10,163 nt of DNA from Planctomycetaceae bacterium (GCA_016793185.1 JAEUIK010000233.1:1-10163), one strand, 5' to 3'. Positions 1 to 7,184 are shown, counted from the stretch's first letter. Made by a program: numbers and translations. The notes: generated by a model from the sequence alone, not told the origin.

Positions 1-99
1 TTTGCGGTCGAAACCTTGGCGCGAGTCCTGGCCGACGCATTCGCCGGCCTGACGATCTGGCCCAGTCGCGACGAGCAGGATCCGCTCCGCACACTTTAG
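1..99 (+). CDS. C-terminal end of an unidentified protein (5' partial)
   Basis: Reading from base 1 in frame 1 gives 32 codons and then TAG at 97-99. The peptide is amphipathic (start FAVETLARVLADAFAGL, later TIWPSRDE) and looks like the tail of a folded protein: a helix followed by a short strand and a polar end. The start lies outside the window. Too little is present to assign a family. It runs in the same direction as the glycosyltransferase gene but is separated from it by about 310 bp with a promoter, so it is probably a different transcription unit. The call rests on an open frame at the window edge with plausible composition. A chance open frame of this length is possible in GC-rich DNA. 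Confidence 0.5.
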   Translation, partial: FAVETLARVLADAFAGLTIWPSRDEQDPLRTL

Positions 100-410
100 T
101 GGTTACCTTGAGGTGCCCACACGCATCGTCGCACGCGCGAAGATTTCCCGGTTCTGGCGGGCGCGGGGCGGGTGAATCGAGTGTCCCCTGGGCACGCGGC
201 CGACGAGTCGGTTCTGCAACGCACGCCCTTCAAGCGATTGCTGCCCAACGACTTGAGCGATCGCTGTTGGCATCGTTCGTAATACCTGCCGGTGCGCGGC
301 GTTCGTTGACTCGGACCCCCCCACATTTAGAATGACAAGGTTCGCCGGAACTTGCCGCGATGGTCCGGACGACCGCGACGTAACCTGTGGGCACGCCGGG
401 AGAAACCACG
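100..410. other. Intergenic region without a convincing gene
   Basis: This stretch of about 310 bp lies between the upstream partial gene and the glycosyltransferase. Short open frames cross it on both strands, but their products are rich in Arg, Ser, Pro and Gly with no recognisable motif. The only supported element is the promoter at 306-333. A short imperfect inverted repeat (GTGTCCCCTGGGCAC, about 180-194) has no following T-run and is not called a terminator. Confidence 0.6.
306..333 (+). promoter_or_regulatory. Sigma-70-type promoter for the glycosyltransferase operon
   Basis: TTGACT at 306-311 matches the -35 consensus at five of six bases. TAGAAT at 328-333 matches the -10 consensus at five of six. 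The spacer is 16 bp. Transcription would begin near 340 and leave a leader of about 70 nt before the ATG at 411. It is correctly placed and oriented for the glycosyltransferase gene and the coupled BshC-like gene. Activity is inferred from sequence only. Confidence 0.65.
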
Positions 411-1184
411 ATGAGCGCGCACCCCGTCGGACGATTCTTGACGGCCCTGCCCGTCTACAACGAAGTGAATCACGTCGGCGACGTGCTGAGCGAGGTCTTC
501 CGTCATAGCGCCGACGTGCTCGTCGTCGACGATGGCTCGACCGACGGCACGGCCGAGCGCCTGGCCGCGTTTCCGGCGCTGCGCGTGGTGCGCCATCCGC
601 AGAACCGCGGGTACGGGGCCGCGCTCCGCACCGCATTTCAATACGCCATCGAACATGAGTACGACGTGCTGGTCACGATCGACTGCGACGGGCAGCATCA
701 GCCGGTGCGGATTCCCGAGTTCGTCGCGGCCGCCGCGGCGGCCGAGATGGTCTCGGGCAGCCGCTACCTGAAGCTCTTCGGCGAGGACTCGCTGCCGCCC
801 GAGGATCGCCGCAAGATTAACGTGCAGATTACGGCCGAACTCAATCAGCGGCTGGGTCTGCAATTGACCGACGCCTTTTGCGGGTTCAAGTCGTATCGCG
901 TCGCAGCGCTCCAACAGTTGGATCTGACCGAGAACGGCTATGCCATGCCCCTGGAGCTGTGGGTGCAGGCGGTCGCGGCGGGCTGGCGGATCGTCGAGCT
1001 GCCGGTGCCGCTGATTTATCTCGAAGAAGCGCGCTCGTTCGGCGGCGCACTCGACAACTCAGCGACCCGGCTCGAGTACTACCACCGCGTCATCGAGAGC
1101 GCCCTGGCGCGACAGCGAATCGGCGGCGCCGACGCCGCCGCGGGCGCTACCCTCTGCGGCGACTGCCGTGAGGTCGCGGGATGA
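411..1184 (+). CDS. Family 2 glycosyltransferase (DPM1/polyprenyl-phosphate sugar transferase-like)
   Basis: The 257-residue product has a GT-A fold signature. An N-terminal strand with LPVYNE (residues 13-18) is followed by VVDDGSTDGT (38-47), which binds the nucleotide. NRGYGAALR (65-73) follows, and then the metal- and sugar-nucleotide-binding DCDGQH at 91-96. SGSRY (115-119) and DAFCGFKSYR (154-163) are typical of dolichyl-phosphate-mannose-synthase-like GT2 enzymes. No membrane segment is visible, so the enzyme is probably cytosolic or peripheral. Donor and acceptor cannot be read from the sequence. The ATG at 411 is preferred over an in-frame GTG at 387 because GGGAG at 398-402 sits 8 bases upstream and the extra eight residues precede the domain. 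Its stop codon overlaps the start of the next gene (ATGA), so the two products are probably made together. Confidence 0.9.
   Translation: MSAHPVGRFLTALPVYNEVNHVGDVLSEVFRHSADVLVVDDGSTDGTAERLAAFPALRVVRHPQNRGYGAALRTAFQYAIEHEYDVLVTIDCDGQHQPVRIPEFVAAAAAAEMVSGSRYLKLFGEDSLPPEDRRKINVQITAELNQRLGLQLTDAFCGFKSYRVAALQQLDLTENGYAMPLELWVQAVAAGWRIVELPVPLIYLEEARSFGGALDNSATRLEYYHRVIESALARQRIGGADAAAGATLCGDCREVAG
1170..1184 (+). promoter_or_regulatory. Ribosome binding site and ATGA stop/start overlap (translational coupling)
   Basis: GAGG at 1170-1173 lies 7 bases before the ATG at 1181. That ATG overlaps the TGA stop (1182-1184) of the glycosyltransferase. The arrangement supports the 1181 start over the in-frame ATG at 1199. 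It also suggests that ribosomes ending the first gene reinitiate on the second. Confidence 0.7.
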
Positions 1185-2797
1185 CCGTAGGCTGTTCCAT
1201 GCTCGAGTACCGCCGCCTGCGTGCTCCCCGCGAGAGCGGAGCCCGACTGATCGAGCCGCCGCTCGGCGAGATCCCGGCGCTGATCGCGGCCAATGAGGAG
1301 CGGCGCCGGCAGGCGCCGACGGAGCTCTGCGGCCGCCCCCTGGCCGAACTGGCTGCGCAGGCCCGCGGCGAACTGCTCGCAGCCGCGCGGCAGCACACCG
1401 CCCGGTATCGCCCGGTCCCCCCTCCCGCCGCAACGGAACGCGTGTTGCTCGCCGGCCATCAACCGCAGCTCTTCCATCCCGGCGTCTGGTACAAGAACTT
1501 CGTGCTCAGCCAGCTCGCGGGCCAGGAGCGCGCGGTGGCCGTCAACCTGCAGGTCGATAGCGACACCATCAAGCGCACGGGAATTCGCGTGCCGGGAGGA
1601 TCGGTCGTCGCTCCTGCGCTGGAAGAGATTCATTTCGACGCGCCAGGTCCCGAGATCCCCTTCGAGCAGCGCCCGATTCTCGAGCGTGGGCTCTTCGACA
1701 GCTTTGCCGAGCGCGTGGCGGCGCGACTGACTCCGCTGGTGCCCCAGCCCCTGGTCCGCGAATTCTGGCGGCTGGCCGTCGGCCGGGCCAACGAGCAGGC
1801 TTCGCTCGGCGCCGCGCTGGCCGAGGCCCGGCACCAACTGGAGGGTCAGTGGGGACTCTCAACGCTCGAACTCCCGTTGAGCAAGGTCTGCGGCCTGGCC
1901 AGCTTTCGCTGGTTCACGCTGCACAACCTGGTCGAACTGCCGCGGCTGCGCGAGCAATACAACGCGGCGGTCCACGAGTATCGCCGTGTCAATCACGTGC
2001 GCAGCGCCAACCATCCGGTCCCCGACCTGGTCCAGGAGGACGACTGGCACGAGGCCCCCTACTGGATCTGGCAGAATGCCCAGCCGCGGCGGCGGCGGCT
2101 GTTCGTGCGCCGCCGTCGCGATGCGCTGGAGCTGCGTACGCGGGACGCGGTCGTGGGCGAGCTGCCGCTGGGAGCGAAATGCGGCGACCAGCGCGGCGTC
2201 GAGGGACTGGCCGCCTTGGCGGATCAGGGAATCAAGCTCCGCACTCGCGCGCTGATGACCACTCTGTTTGCTCGGCTGCTGCTGGGGGACCTCTTCCTGC
2301 ACGGCATCGGCGGCGCGAAGTACGACGAGGTGACCGACCTGCTCTTCCGGCGATTTTACGGCGTCGAGCCGCCGGGTTACCTCGTGGTTTCGGCCACCTT
2401 GGAGTTGCCGATTCCGCACCAGCACGCGCGCGAGGAGGATGCCCGGCGGGTGCGCGGCCAGTTGCGAGAACTGTCGTTCCATCCGGAGCGGTTCCTCACG
2501 GAGGATCAATTGGGCCGCGGCGAGATCGCCGAACTGGCCCAGGCCAAGCGGCTCTGGATCGGCCAGGAGCCGACGCGCGAGACGGCGCGCACGCGGTGCC
2601 GCGCGATCCGCGCCGTCAACGAAGGGCTCCAGCCGTGGGTGGCTCCGTTGCGCTCTCAACTGGAGCAGGAGCTGACCGAGATCTCGGCGCAGCTCAAGTC
2701 GCGGTCGATCCTCGGCGGGCGCGAATTTTCCTTTTGTCTTTACCCGGCGCAAATGTTGCAGGATTTTTTGCTGGCAATTCCCCCCGCAACTTCTTAG
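1181..2797 (+). CDS. BshC-like protein (putative cysteine-adding enzyme family, divergent)
   Basis: The 538-residue product is close to the usual BshC length of about 540. BshC is the enzyme proposed to add cysteine to glucosaminyl-malate in bacillithiol synthesis. AGHQPQLFHPGVWYKN (residues 91-106) occupies the place of the BshC TGQQ-x-GLxTGP segment. NLQVDSDT (122-129) would match the following acidic strand. The region from LRTRALMTTLF (353-363) through HGIGGAKYDEV (374-384) to VVSATLELP (402-410) follows the BshC order of LRP-x-VQD, a VGGP-like loop and a closing strand. A Glu/Gln-rich helical stretch near 490-507 and an aromatic C-terminus (FSFCLYP, 516-522) complete it. The HQP loop also recalls WbqC-like proteins, so the family call is tentative and the true substrate is unknown. 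No signal peptide or membrane segment is seen. The last 80 bases are more AT-rich than the rest. Confidence 0.5.
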   Translation: MTVGCSMLEYRRLRAPRESGARLIEPPLGEIPALIAANEERRRQAPTELCGRPLAELAAQARGELLAAARQHTARYRPVPPPAATERVLLAGHQPQLFHPGVWYKNFVLSQLAGQERAVAVNLQVDSDTIKRTGIRVPGGSVVAPALEEIHFDAPGPEIPFEQRPILERGLFDSFAERVAARLTPLVPQPLVREFWRLAVGRANEQASLGAALAEARHQLEGQWGLSTLELPLSKVCGLASFRWFTLHNLVELPRLREQYNAAVHEYRRVNHVRSANHPVPDLVQEDDWHEAPYWIWQNAQPRRRRLFVRRRRDALELRTRDAVVGELPLGAKCGDQRGVEGLAALADQGIKLRTRALMTTLFARLLLGDLFLHGIGGAKYDEVTDLLFRRFYGVEPPGYLVVSATLELPIPHQHAREEDARRVRGQLRELSFHPERFLTEDQLGRGEIAELAQAKRLWIGQEPTRETARTRCRAIRAVNEGLQPWVAPLRSQLEQELTEISAQLKSRSILGGREFSFCLYPAQMLQDFLLAIPPATS

Positions 2798-2847
2798 TCT
2801 TATGCCCATGACGGAGCGTATCTTACAACCCGAAGGGATGCGGACGG

Positions 2848-4512
2848 ATGAGCGCCACAGTTGGCCCAGCGGCAGGCCGCGCAACCGGTTCGAGTAAGCG
2901 GAAGCAATCGAAACCGAAACGGTCGAGGTCGCCCGTCGCGGCGGCAGTCTCGCTGAAGGGAACTCGGCGCTCGAAACCGTCGCGTCGCAAGCCGTCGGCC
3001 CGCTCCGCCGATTCGCGCCCGGCAACGCTCTCCGTCTCGGCGGTCCGTGCCCGGCTGCCAGTTGCAGCTGTCTCCCGGACCGTTCTGGCCCAGGCCGCTA
3101 CGCCCTCGAGCGCTGCGTCCCCTGCACCGCGGGCCAGTGCAACCGTCCCCCGCAAGCCGGCCAGCGCCTCGGCAGCTCCCGCGTCGGGCAAAGAGGAGCG
3201 TCGACGTAAACTCCTCAACGACTGGGGGTTGGCGGGTCTCGAAGCCGTCGATTGGCCGCGCCTCGCTCCGGCCGGGACAGGGGACCATCAGGCCATCTAT
3301 CAGTTCTTGCTGGCCACATTCCAATCTCCCTCCTACGAGTCCTTTCTGTCGGCGCTCGACGAGCCGCACTACGAACCGAGCGATCGCCTGCTCGTCAAAC
3401 GCGGTGACCAGGTCCTCGGGCATCTGCGCCTTGCGCGGCGCGTCATGCAGTTCGGCGCGCTGGAACTTCCCGTGGCCGAAGTGACGGCCCTGGCCGTGTT
3501 GCCCGAGTATCGCGGAGTGGGGTTCGGCAGCACCTTGCTGGGCGCCGTCGATCGCGCGCTCGCCGAGGACGGCACGCTGGTTGCCACCTTGCGGACGGGC
3601 ATCCCGCAGTTCTTCGGCCGGTCGGGCTGGAGCCTCTGTGGTCGGCATTCCTACAGCCGCGCCAGCGCCCGCGAAGTCATTGCGCAGTTCCTCCCCCATG
3701 CCGACAGCGAGACGCCGCCGCGCTACATCATTCGCCCCTGGCGACAGGTCGAGCTGCCGGCGCTGGTACGGCTTTACCGCCAGCAGATCGCCGGCGGCGC
3801 AGGGGCGTGGCAACGGACCGAAGCCACCTGGCGTTGGCTGCTGGGCTCAAAATCCTTCGATCAGCTCTTCGTGGCGATCGATGGCCCCGATCAACTCGAG
3901 CTCGACGACGCCAACGCGCCGATCGTGGGCTATCTCGTGCTGCGCGACGACGCGATCCTCGAGATGATGACTTCGCCCGACCACCCCGAGGCCGCCCGCG
4001 AGCTGCTCGTGCGTGCGTGCAGCGAACTGATCGAGCGGAATCATCACCAGGCGATCACGCTGCACGCGCCTCCCGATCACCCGGCCCACGCCTGGTTCGA
4101 GTCGATCGGCGGCATCCGGCAATGGCGCGAAGCCGATGGCGGCCGGGTGGGCATGGCCAGGATTCTCGATCCGCTCAAGTTCCTCGAGCGCGTTGCGCCG
4201 CAATTGCACGAGCGCGCCGAGGCTGCCGGCCTCGACCGACCCACCGAGCTCGGGCTGCAGGTCGGCCGAGACAAGTTCCGCCTGATCGCCAGCCGCCGGA
4301 GCGTGAAACTTGGTTCCCCGCAGTTAGGACGCAGCTACCTGACGCTGGGGCGCGGCGATTTCACCCGACTCTTGCTCGGACATCTCGACATCGACGAGGC
4401 GATCGCCACCGGCCAGGTCGAAGCCTCGACCCGCACCGCCCGGGAAACGGCCCGCGCCTTGTTCCCCCGGCTGCCGCTGTGGCGCTCGCCGCTGGACGAG
4501 CCGGTGTGCTGA
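2848..4512 (+). CDS. Eis-like tandem-GNAT N-acetyltransferase with basic N-terminal tail
   Basis: The 554-residue product would transfer acetyl from acetyl-CoA to an amine. Residues 1-115 are a low-complexity tail rich in Ala, Ser, Pro, Lys and Arg (for example SSKRKQSKPKRSRS, 15-28). The catalytic GNAT domain spans about 135-275. Its motif A is ALAVLPEYRGVGFGSTLL (214-231), giving the acetyl-CoA-binding R-G-x-G-x-G loop. FFGRSGW (255-261) follows, as in Eis proteins. A second GNAT-like domain covers about 290-440. The C-terminal 100 residues (LTLGRGDFTRLLLGHLD, 498-514, then ALFPRLPLW) fit the sterol-carrier-like domain of the Eis family. Mycobacterial Eis is about 400 residues, so the core length agrees once the tail is removed. 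AAGGGA at 2833-2838 is a good ribosome binding site 9 bases before this ATG, so the tail is probably translated. The acceptor is unknown. Confidence 0.8.
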   Translation: MSATVGPAAGRATGSSKRKQSKPKRSRSPVAAAVSLKGTRRSKPSRRKPSARSADSRPATLSVSAVRARLPVAAVSRTVLAQAATPSSAASPAPRASATVPRKPASASAAPASGKEERRRKLLNDWGLAGLEAVDWPRLAPAGTGDHQAIYQFLLATFQSPSYESFLSALDEPHYEPSDRLLVKRGDQVLGHLRLARRVMQFGALELPVAEVTALAVLPEYRGVGFGSTLLGAVDRALAEDGTLVATLRTGIPQFFGRSGWSLCGRHSYSRASAREVIAQFLPHADSETPPRYIIRPWRQVELPALVRLYRQQIAGGAGAWQRTEATWRWLLGSKSFDQLFVAIDGPDQLELDDANAPIVGYLVLRDDAILEMMTSPDHPEAARELLVRACSELIERNHHQAITLHAPPDHPAHAWFESIGGIRQWREADGGRVGMARILDPLKFLERVAPQLHERAEAAGLDRPTELGLQVGRDKFRLIASRRSVKLGSPQLGRSYLTLGRGDFTRLLLGHLDIDEAIATGQVEASTRTARETARALFPRLPLWRSPLDEPVC

Positions 4513-4519
4513 ACCGGCT
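4499..4519. repeat. Inverted repeat (hairpin) across the acetyltransferase stop codon
   Basis: AGCCGGT at 4499-4505 and ACCGGCT at 4513-4519 are perfect 7-bp complements around a 7-nt loop that contains the TGA stop at 4510-4512. No T-run follows on either strand. It may stabilise the transcript end or act together with the next hairpin, but it is not a canonical terminator by itself. Confidence 0.4.
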
Positions 4520-4537
4520 TACCGAACCGCTGTATTG

Positions 4538-4572
4538 CGCGCGGCCGCACGACCGCTCGCCGCGCGTTATTT
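4538..4572 (+). terminator. Possible intrinsic terminator between convergent genes
   Basis: CGCGCGGC at 4538-4545 pairs with GCCGCGCG at 4559-4566 around a 13-nt loop. TTATTT (4567-4572) follows on the plus strand. This would end transcription of the acetyltransferase gene before it runs into transketolase. On the minus strand the sequence after the stem is not T-rich, so it would not obviously terminate transketolase transcripts. The T-run is short and overlaps the end of the transketolase gene, so confidence is moderate to low. Confidence 0.4.
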
Positions 4573-6624
4573 CGCGGCGCGCTTCGCGGCAGCGACGACG
4601 TTTTCGACCGTGAAGCCGTACTGCTTCATCAGCACGCCCTCGGGAGCCGAGGCGCCGAACCGATCCATGCCGATGAATTGGCCGCGCGGTCCGAGGTAGC
4701 GGTCCCAGCCCTGCCGCACTCCCAGTTCGACGGCCACGCGCGCGGTGATGTTGGGTGGGAGGACCTGGTCGCGGTACGCCTGGTCCTGCGCCTCGAAGAG
4801 CTCCCAACAGGGAAGGCTCACCACGCGGGCCGCGATTCCCGCCGCATTCAATTGCTCGCGCGCGGCGACGCACAGCGCGACTTCGCTGCCGGTTGCCAGC
4901 AGGATCACGTCGGGCTTGCCTTGCGGGGCGTCGACCAGCACGTAGCCGCCGCGGGCGGCGCCGGCGGCCGGCGCGAATTGCGTCCGATCGAACGTCGGCA
5001 GGTTCTGTCGCGTCAGCACCAGCGCCGCGGGGTGGTTCTGGAGGCGCATGATCGAGCGCCACGCTTCGACCACCTCGTTGGCGTCGGCCGGACGAAAAAC
5101 ATGCAGCGTGGGGATCGCGCGGAGCGAGGCCAACTGCTCGATCGGTTGGTGCGTCGGTCCGTCTTCGCCCACGCCGAGCGAGTCGTGCGTGTAGACGTAA
5201 ATGACCGGCAGCTCCATCAGTGCGGCCAACCGGTTCGTCGGTCGCAGATAGTCGCTGAAGATCAGGAACGTCGAGCCGTAGGGGCGGAGGTGCGACAGGG
5301 CCATGCCGTTGAGGGCCGAGGCCATGGCATGCTCGCGAATGCCAAAGTGCAGGTTGCGGCCGCCGTAGTTGCCGGGCTGGAAGCTCGATTCGCCCTTGCC
5401 GGTGAGCAGCGTTTTGGTCGAGGGAGCCAGATCGGCGGCGCCTCCCATCAGCCAGGGAACCTGCTCGGCGATCGCGTTGAGCACCTTCCCCGACGAGACG
5501 CGGCTCGCCACCCCCTTGGGATCGGCCGGAAACGAGGGGAGCTGGGCGTCCCAGCCCTCGGGGAGCTGGCGCGCGGCCATCTGCCGCCACTCGGTCGCCA
5601 GTTCGGGATGCTGCTGGCTGAATTCCTGATACTCGCGCTGCCAGGCGGCGTTCTGCTGCGCGCCGCGCTTGCCGATCGTGTCGGCGAAGTGCTCGAGCAC
5701 CTCGGGCGGGACGAGGAATTTGGCGTCCGCCGGCCAGCCGTAGGCTTCCTTGGTCAGCTTGATCTCGGCGTCCCCCAGCGGCGCGCCGTGAGCTTCGTGC
5801 GTGTCCTGGGCGTTGGGCGCCCCGTAGGCGATGTGGCTGCGGACGATGATCAACGTCGGTCGGTCGTCGGTTTCGATGAAGCCGCGATAAGCGCGCTCGA
5901 GCGCTCCCAGGTCGTTGGCGTCGTCGACATGGATCACGCGCCAGCCGAAACCGACGAACCGCGTGCCCACGTCCTCGCTGAAGGCGAGGTCCGTGTTCCC
6001 TTCGATCGTGATGTGATTACTGTCGTAGATCCAGCAGAGATTCGAGAGCCGCAAGTGCCCGGCCAGCGACGCGGCTTCGCTGCTCAGCCCTTCCATCAGA
6101 TCGCCGTCGCTGCAGAGGGCGTAGATGCGATAGTCGAACGGTTGATGCCCGTCGCGATGAAAATGGGCCGCGAGCCAACGCTGGGCGATCGCCATGCCGA
6201 CGCTGTTGCCGACCCCCTGCCCCAGCGGACCGGTCGTCGTTTCGACGCCGGTGGTGTGGCCGAACTCGGGATGCCCCGGGCAGCGGCTCTCCCATTGGCG
6301 GAAGTTGCGAATATCGTCGAGCGAAACGGCCGGCTGGTCCTGGACTTTTCCCGACTTGTCGGCACGCTTCACGCCGGCCAGGTGCAACAGCGAGTAGAGC
6401 AGCATCGACGCATGGCCGCAGGAGAGGATAAAGCGATCGCGTCCCGGCCAGAGGGGGTCGGCCGGGTCGTACTTCAGCACGCGCGTCCAGAGGGCATAGG
6501 CGACCGGCGCCAACGCCATCGGCGTGCCGGGATGCCCGCTGTTGGCCGCCTGCACGGCGTCCATCGACAGGGTCCGAATCGTATTGACGGCCAGTTGATC
6601 GATTGAGATCGGGGTCTTGAGCAT
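4567..6624 (-). CDS. tkt: Transketolase
   Basis: This 685-residue thiamine-diphosphate enzyme moves two-carbon ketol units between sugar phosphates in the non-oxidative pentose phosphate pathway, in the cytosol. Its length fits the family (about 660-690). The N-terminal cofactor domain has SGHPGTPMAL (29-38), SCGHAS (68-73), GHTTGVETTTGPLGQG (122-137) and the metal-binding CSDGDLMEG (171-179) with DSNHITIEGN (201-210). AHGAPLG (278-284) follows. The middle domain has GIREHAM (428-434) with the catalytic Glu431, THDS (479-482) and GEDGPTHQP (486-494). The C-terminal domain ends near residue 685 after GPRGQFIGMDRFG (645-657). The ATG at 6624 is chosen because upstream in-frame codons encode a Pro/Gly-rich stretch without family character and overlap the promoter. 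No Shine-Dalgarno sequence is seen before it. No key residue appears to be missing. Confidence 0.97.
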   Translation of the reverse strand: MLKTPISIDQLAVNTIRTLSMDAVQAANSGHPGTPMALAPVAYALWTRVLKYDPADPLWPGRDRFILSCGHASMLLYSLLHLAGVKRADKSGKVQDQPAVSLDDIRNFRQWESRCPGHPEFGHTTGVETTTGPLGQGVGNSVGMAIAQRWLAAHFHRDGHQPFDYRIYALCSDGDLMEGLSSEAASLAGHLRLSNLCWIYDSNHITIEGNTDLAFSEDVGTRFVGFGWRVIHVDDANDLGALERAYRGFIETDDRPTLIIVRSHIAYGAPNAQDTHEAHGAPLGDAEIKLTKEAYGWPADAKFLVPPEVLEHFADTIGKRGAQQNAAWQREYQEFSQQHPELATEWRQMAARQLPEGWDAQLPSFPADPKGVASRVSSGKVLNAIAEQVPWLMGGAADLAPSTKTLLTGKGESSFQPGNYGGRNLHFGIREHAMASALNGMALSHLRPYGSTFLIFSDYLRPTNRLAALMELPVIYVYTHDSLGVGEDGPTHQPIEQLASLRAIPTLHVFRPADANEVVEAWRSIMRLQNHPAALVLTRQNLPTFDRTQFAPAAGAARGGYVLVDAPQGKPDVILLATGSEVALCVAAREQLNAAGIAARVVSLPCWELFEAQDQAYRDQVLPPNITARVAVELGVRQGWDRYLGPRGQFIGMDRFGASAPEGVLMKQYGFTVENVVAAAKRAAK

Positions 6625-6636
6625 GTTGGGCGGGAA

Positions 6637-6654
6637 ACTCGCCGCAAAGCGAGT
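6637..6654 (-). repeat. Small hairpin in the transketolase leader
   Basis: ACTCGC (6637-6642) and GCGAGT (6649-6654) form a 6-bp perfect stem with a 6-nt loop, 12 nt before the transketolase start codon. The leader RNA also has two short T-runs on its upstream side. The hairpin could influence ribosome access in a leader that lacks a Shine-Dalgarno site. A structure this small can occur by chance. Confidence 0.3.
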
Positions 6655-6703
6655 GCAAAAAGGCTCGGGAAACGGCCGAAAAACGGGGCCGCGAATCCCG
6701 CTG

Positions 6704-6732
6704 AGTGTAGGGATGCCGGCGGGGGGCGTCAA
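6704..6732 (-). promoter_or_regulatory. Sigma-70-type promoter for transketolase
   Basis: On the minus strand TTGACG (6727-6732) matches the -35 consensus at five of six bases. It is followed after exactly 17 bp by TACACT (6704-6709), which matches the -10 consensus at four of six. Transcription would begin near 6697, leaving a leader of about 73 nt. This places transketolase in its own unit, separate from the sigma-factor genes upstream. Confidence 0.6.
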
Positions 6733-6785
6733 CGCGACGCCGCAGCCGGGGGGCCGGCGGTTGGGCATGCCAATGTGCGGCGCGC

Positions 6786-7184
6786 TTACGATTGCCGCAG
6801 ATGCCCCGCGCTCGACTGGAAGTACTTTCGCCGCCGGGCCGTCGTTGCGTCGCTGGGCTGCTGCTTGAGGTCCGCCAGGTTCGACTGGCAGTACCGGCAG
6901 CCGATCGTCTCGAGGTGAAAGGTCACGTACGCGGCATGCGCCTCGGGCAGCACTCCCAGCAAAAAGCTGCCCAACTGCTCGCGCGAAGGGCAGGTGAGCC
7001 GATGGCGGCGCCAGATTTCGCCCAAGGTGTGCACGCCCGAGTCGCGCCGCGAGTGGGTCAGCAGCAGCCGATCGTGCAGGGCCCGATCGCGGCGGAGCGC
7101 CTCCTCGATGCGCGTCATCTCGTCGGCCGTGAGGGCCTCTTCGAGATAGCCAGCCAGGTCGCTGTCGCTGATGTCGCGCGTCAT
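6786..7184 (-). CDS. Putative anti-sigma / sigma-partner protein with C-x2-C motif
   Basis: The small soluble product has 132 residues and no membrane segment. The second half reads CPSREQLGSFLLGVLP (65-80), then FHLETIGCRYCQSNLADL (89-106). Cys65, His90, Cys96 and Cys99 resemble the metal-binding set of zinc-containing anti-sigma domains, although the His-to-Cys gap is longer than the usual H-x3-C-x2-C. The first half (DLAGYLEEALTADEMTRIEE, 9-28) follows the same hydrophobic pattern without Cys or His. The gene begins 34 bp after the sigma-factor stop, so the two are probably co-transcribed and the product probably binds that sigma factor; this is inferred from context. The ATG at 7184 is preferred because the earlier ATG at 7250 would overlap the sigma gene and add a Pro/Thr-rich stretch. 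The end is basic (RRRKYFQSS, 117-125). Confidence 0.6.
   Translation of the reverse strand: MTRDISDSDLAGYLEEALTADEMTRIEEALRRDRALHDRLLLTHSRRDSGVHTLGEIWRRHRLTCPSREQLGSFLLGVLPEAHAAYVTFHLETIGCRYCQSNLADLKQQPSDATTARRRKYFQSSAGHLRQS

Noticed and set aside
99..335. 78-codon plus-strand open frame in the first intergenic region
   Set aside because: It starts at a GTG overlapping the previous stop codon, has a composition of Arg, Ser and Ala without motifs, and runs through the promoter at 306-333.
1859..3813. Two long minus-strand open frames opposite the BshC-like and acetyltransferase genes
   Set aside because: Both are shadows of well-supported plus-strand genes that have ribosome binding sites and recognisable motifs. 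Their products show no family character.
4678..6606. Open frame of 642 codons on the plus strand opposite transketolase
   Set aside because: It lies fully antisense to a gene with complete transketolase motifs. Its product is rich in Arg, Gly and Val without domain features, as expected from the complement of GC-rich codons.
6745..6765. GC-rich inverted repeat after the putative anti-sigma gene (GCCGG-cccc-CCGGC on the minus strand)
   Set aside because: The stem is short and no T-run follows, so it is not supported as an intrinsic terminator.
6625..6768. 48-residue N-terminal extension of transketolase
   Set aside because: It is Pro/Gly-rich, unlike family N-termini, and the promoter at 6704-6732 lies inside it.
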